Of a DNA stretch of 64,000 nucleotides, positions 62,897 to 64,000 are shown one piece after another. A program made the position numbers and the translations under genes. The stretch covers positions 2,542,001 to 2,606,000 of the forward strand of contig OY970066.1 in assembly GCA_963705285.1 (NCBI GenBank). Reading direction: 5' to 3'. Each line of letters starts with the position of its first letter. The stretch's first letter is position 1. The stretch comes from JACMLD01 sp963705285 (GTDB lineage Bacteria; Bacteroidota; Bacteroidia; Chitinophagales; Chitinophagaceae). The notes under the pieces are model-generated. The model did not search any database, was not told where the DNA came from, and was given only the letters and a program-made list of their open reading frames with translations.

Positions 62897-64000
62897 ATGG
62901 TTAGAACAGCTCTTCGGAAACCAATCACCATACTTGTATTGTTTGTTGGTCTTTTATTGTTTTCGGTGATGGCTATCCGCAATATTCCGATTGATATATT
63001 TCCCAAACTGAATCTCCCTACGATTTATGTGATAGAATCGTATGGGGGGATGTCGCCCGTGCAGATGGAGGGTTTTTTTGCTACCCGCCTGCAGGATCAA
63101 TTCCTCTATGTAAATGGTGTAAAAAATATAGAAAGTAAGAATATACAAGGTCTCACCCTGATAAAACTTTCTTTTTATGAAAGCACCAATATGGCAGAAG
63201 CCTCAGCGCAGGTAGCGCTACAGGTAAACCGTGCATCAAAATTTTTTCCCCCAGGTGCATTGCCGCCGCAGGTAATTCGTTTTGATGCCTCTTCGTTGCC
63301 TGTAGGCCAGTTGGTTTTTAACAGTCCAACAAAATCATTGAAAGAAATTTATGATCTGGCTGTAACCCGGGTACGCCCCATGTTCTCAACCGTATCCGGT
63401 TTGTCTGCGCCACCACCGTTTGGGGCCAATTCAAGATCGGTGGTTGTAAGCGTTGATCCGGAAAAGCTACGCAGGTTTAATATTTCACCCGACCAGGTGG
63501 TGGAAGCCATCTCTAAAAATAATGCAATGACCCCGTCGGGCAACCTGCGTGTGGACAGCATGATGTATGTAACAACTGTTAATTCGCTGGAAGAAAAAGT
63601 GCAGGAGTTTGAAGATATTCCCATTTCAACAGAAGGGGGGTCCGCTGTTTTTATACGCGATGTTGCCAGCGTGGCGGATGCTGCAGATGTAACTGTAGAC
63701 TACGCGTTGATCAATGGCAAAAGATCAGTCTATATACCGGTGGTAAAAACAGCTGATGCTTCCACCTGGGCCGTTGTGCAAACGTTGAAAAGTAAATTGC
63801 CTGAAATGCAAAGCCTTTTACCAGACGATGTACACGTGAGTTATGAATTTGATCAGTCCGTATTTGTGATTAATGCTGTCAAAAGCCTCATGACGGAGGG
63901 ATTGCTGGGTGCTGTTCTTACCGGCCTGATGGTACTATTGTTCTTAAAAGATTGGCGGAGCAGTCTTGTGGTGGTTATCACCATACCTGTTGCTATATTA
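62897..64000 (+). CDS. RND efflux transporter permease (3' end outside window)
   Basis: The first 368 codons of an RND pump, open to the window edge. The N-terminus MVRTALRKPITILVLFVGLL and IRNIPIDIFPKLNLPTIYVI mark the first membrane helix and porter entry of the HAE/AcrB-like family. The porter-domain segment GGMSPVQMEGFFATRLQDQF follows, and the visible part ends in the second membrane helix (GLLGAVLTGLMVLLFLKDWR). It pumps drugs or metals out with TolC. The substrate class cannot be fixed because the diagnostic middle helices lie outside the window. Confidence 0.92.
   Translation, partial: MVRTALRKPITILVLFVGLLLFSVMAIRNIPIDIFPKLNLPTIYVIESYGGMSPVQMEGFFATRLQDQFLYVNGVKNIESKNIQGLTLIKLSFYESTNMAEASAQVALQVNRASKFFPPGALPPQVIRFDASSLPVGQLVFNSPTKSLKEIYDLAVTRVRPMFSTVSGLSAPPPFGANSRSVVVSVDPEKLRRFNISPDQVVEAISKNNAMTPSGNLRVDSMMYVTTVNSLEEKVQEFEDIPISTEGGSAVFIRDVASVADAADVTVDYALINGKRSVYIPVVKTADASTWAVVQTLKSKLPEMQSLLPDDVHVSYEFDQSVFVINAVKSLMTEGLLGAVLTGLMVLLFLKDWRSSLVVVITIPVAIL

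Noticed and set aside
1..64000. CRISPR arrays
   Set aside because: No series of short identical repeats with regular spacers was seen; the only regular repeats are the TTCTAAT and TCGGAAT arrays and the attC-like sites.

Overview
The window looks like a chromosomal segment of a member of the Bacteroidota, probably Chitinophagaceae. The signs are a SusC/SusD pair with a divergent hybrid two-component regulator, a T9SS type A sorting domain, many lipoprotein and signal-peptide genes, almost no Shine-Dalgarno sites, and promoters matching the Bacteroidota -7 box TAnnTTTG. The family assignment is an inference from gene content.

Layout. 1-8.85 kb (minus strand): a SusC-SusD uptake operon followed by a vanadium-haloperoxidase/PAP2-like protein and an FG-GAP/ASPIC surface protein cut by the window edge. 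A divergent one-protein hybrid regulator (9.6-13.7 kb) probably controls it. 13.9-19.85 kb: AT-rich small genes, all on the minus strand, separated by long imperfect palindromes that resemble integron attC sites but with no intact integrase. An IS110-family (IS1111-like) element sits inside one of these palindromes, and a decayed tyrosine recombinase lies at the array's right edge. 20.5-29.3 kb: remnants, a DUF1566-type lipoprotein, and an operon of two paralogous S74 tail-fibre-like proteins plus a T9SS cargo protein. 29.8-33.8 kb: AraC regulator, acetyltransferase, cyclophilin-like and cupin lipoproteins, and an arsM-arsR pair sharing a 16-bp operator-like sequence. 34.3-48.1 kb: an accessory cluster, mostly on the plus strand, with a TPR histidine kinase/response regulator pair, an SNase-like and an HNH nuclease, coiled-coil and DUF4407 membrane proteins, a voltage-gated K+ channel, a J-domain protein, a transglutaminase-like protein and small membrane proteins. 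Several of these genes carry single-base frameshifts. 49.0-64 kb: an intact stress/transport region with an HPF-like protein, DUF305 protein, OmpR-type two-component system, two universal stress proteins, a TPR protein, a DUF389 protein, an NhaD-type antiporter, and a TolC/RND efflux operon running off the window.

The strongest new observations are: (1) direct repeats of TTCTAAT with 11-bp periodicity at five intergenic places around the two-component system, three of them exactly 21 bases from a -7-like box, which suggests a local regulon; (2) the attC-like cassette array, with an IS1111-like element that splits one palindrome and carries a structured 3' noncoding end that could encode its guide (bridge) RNA; (3) the frameshift-rich DUF4407/K+ channel/nuclease cluster, which I do not recognise as any described system.
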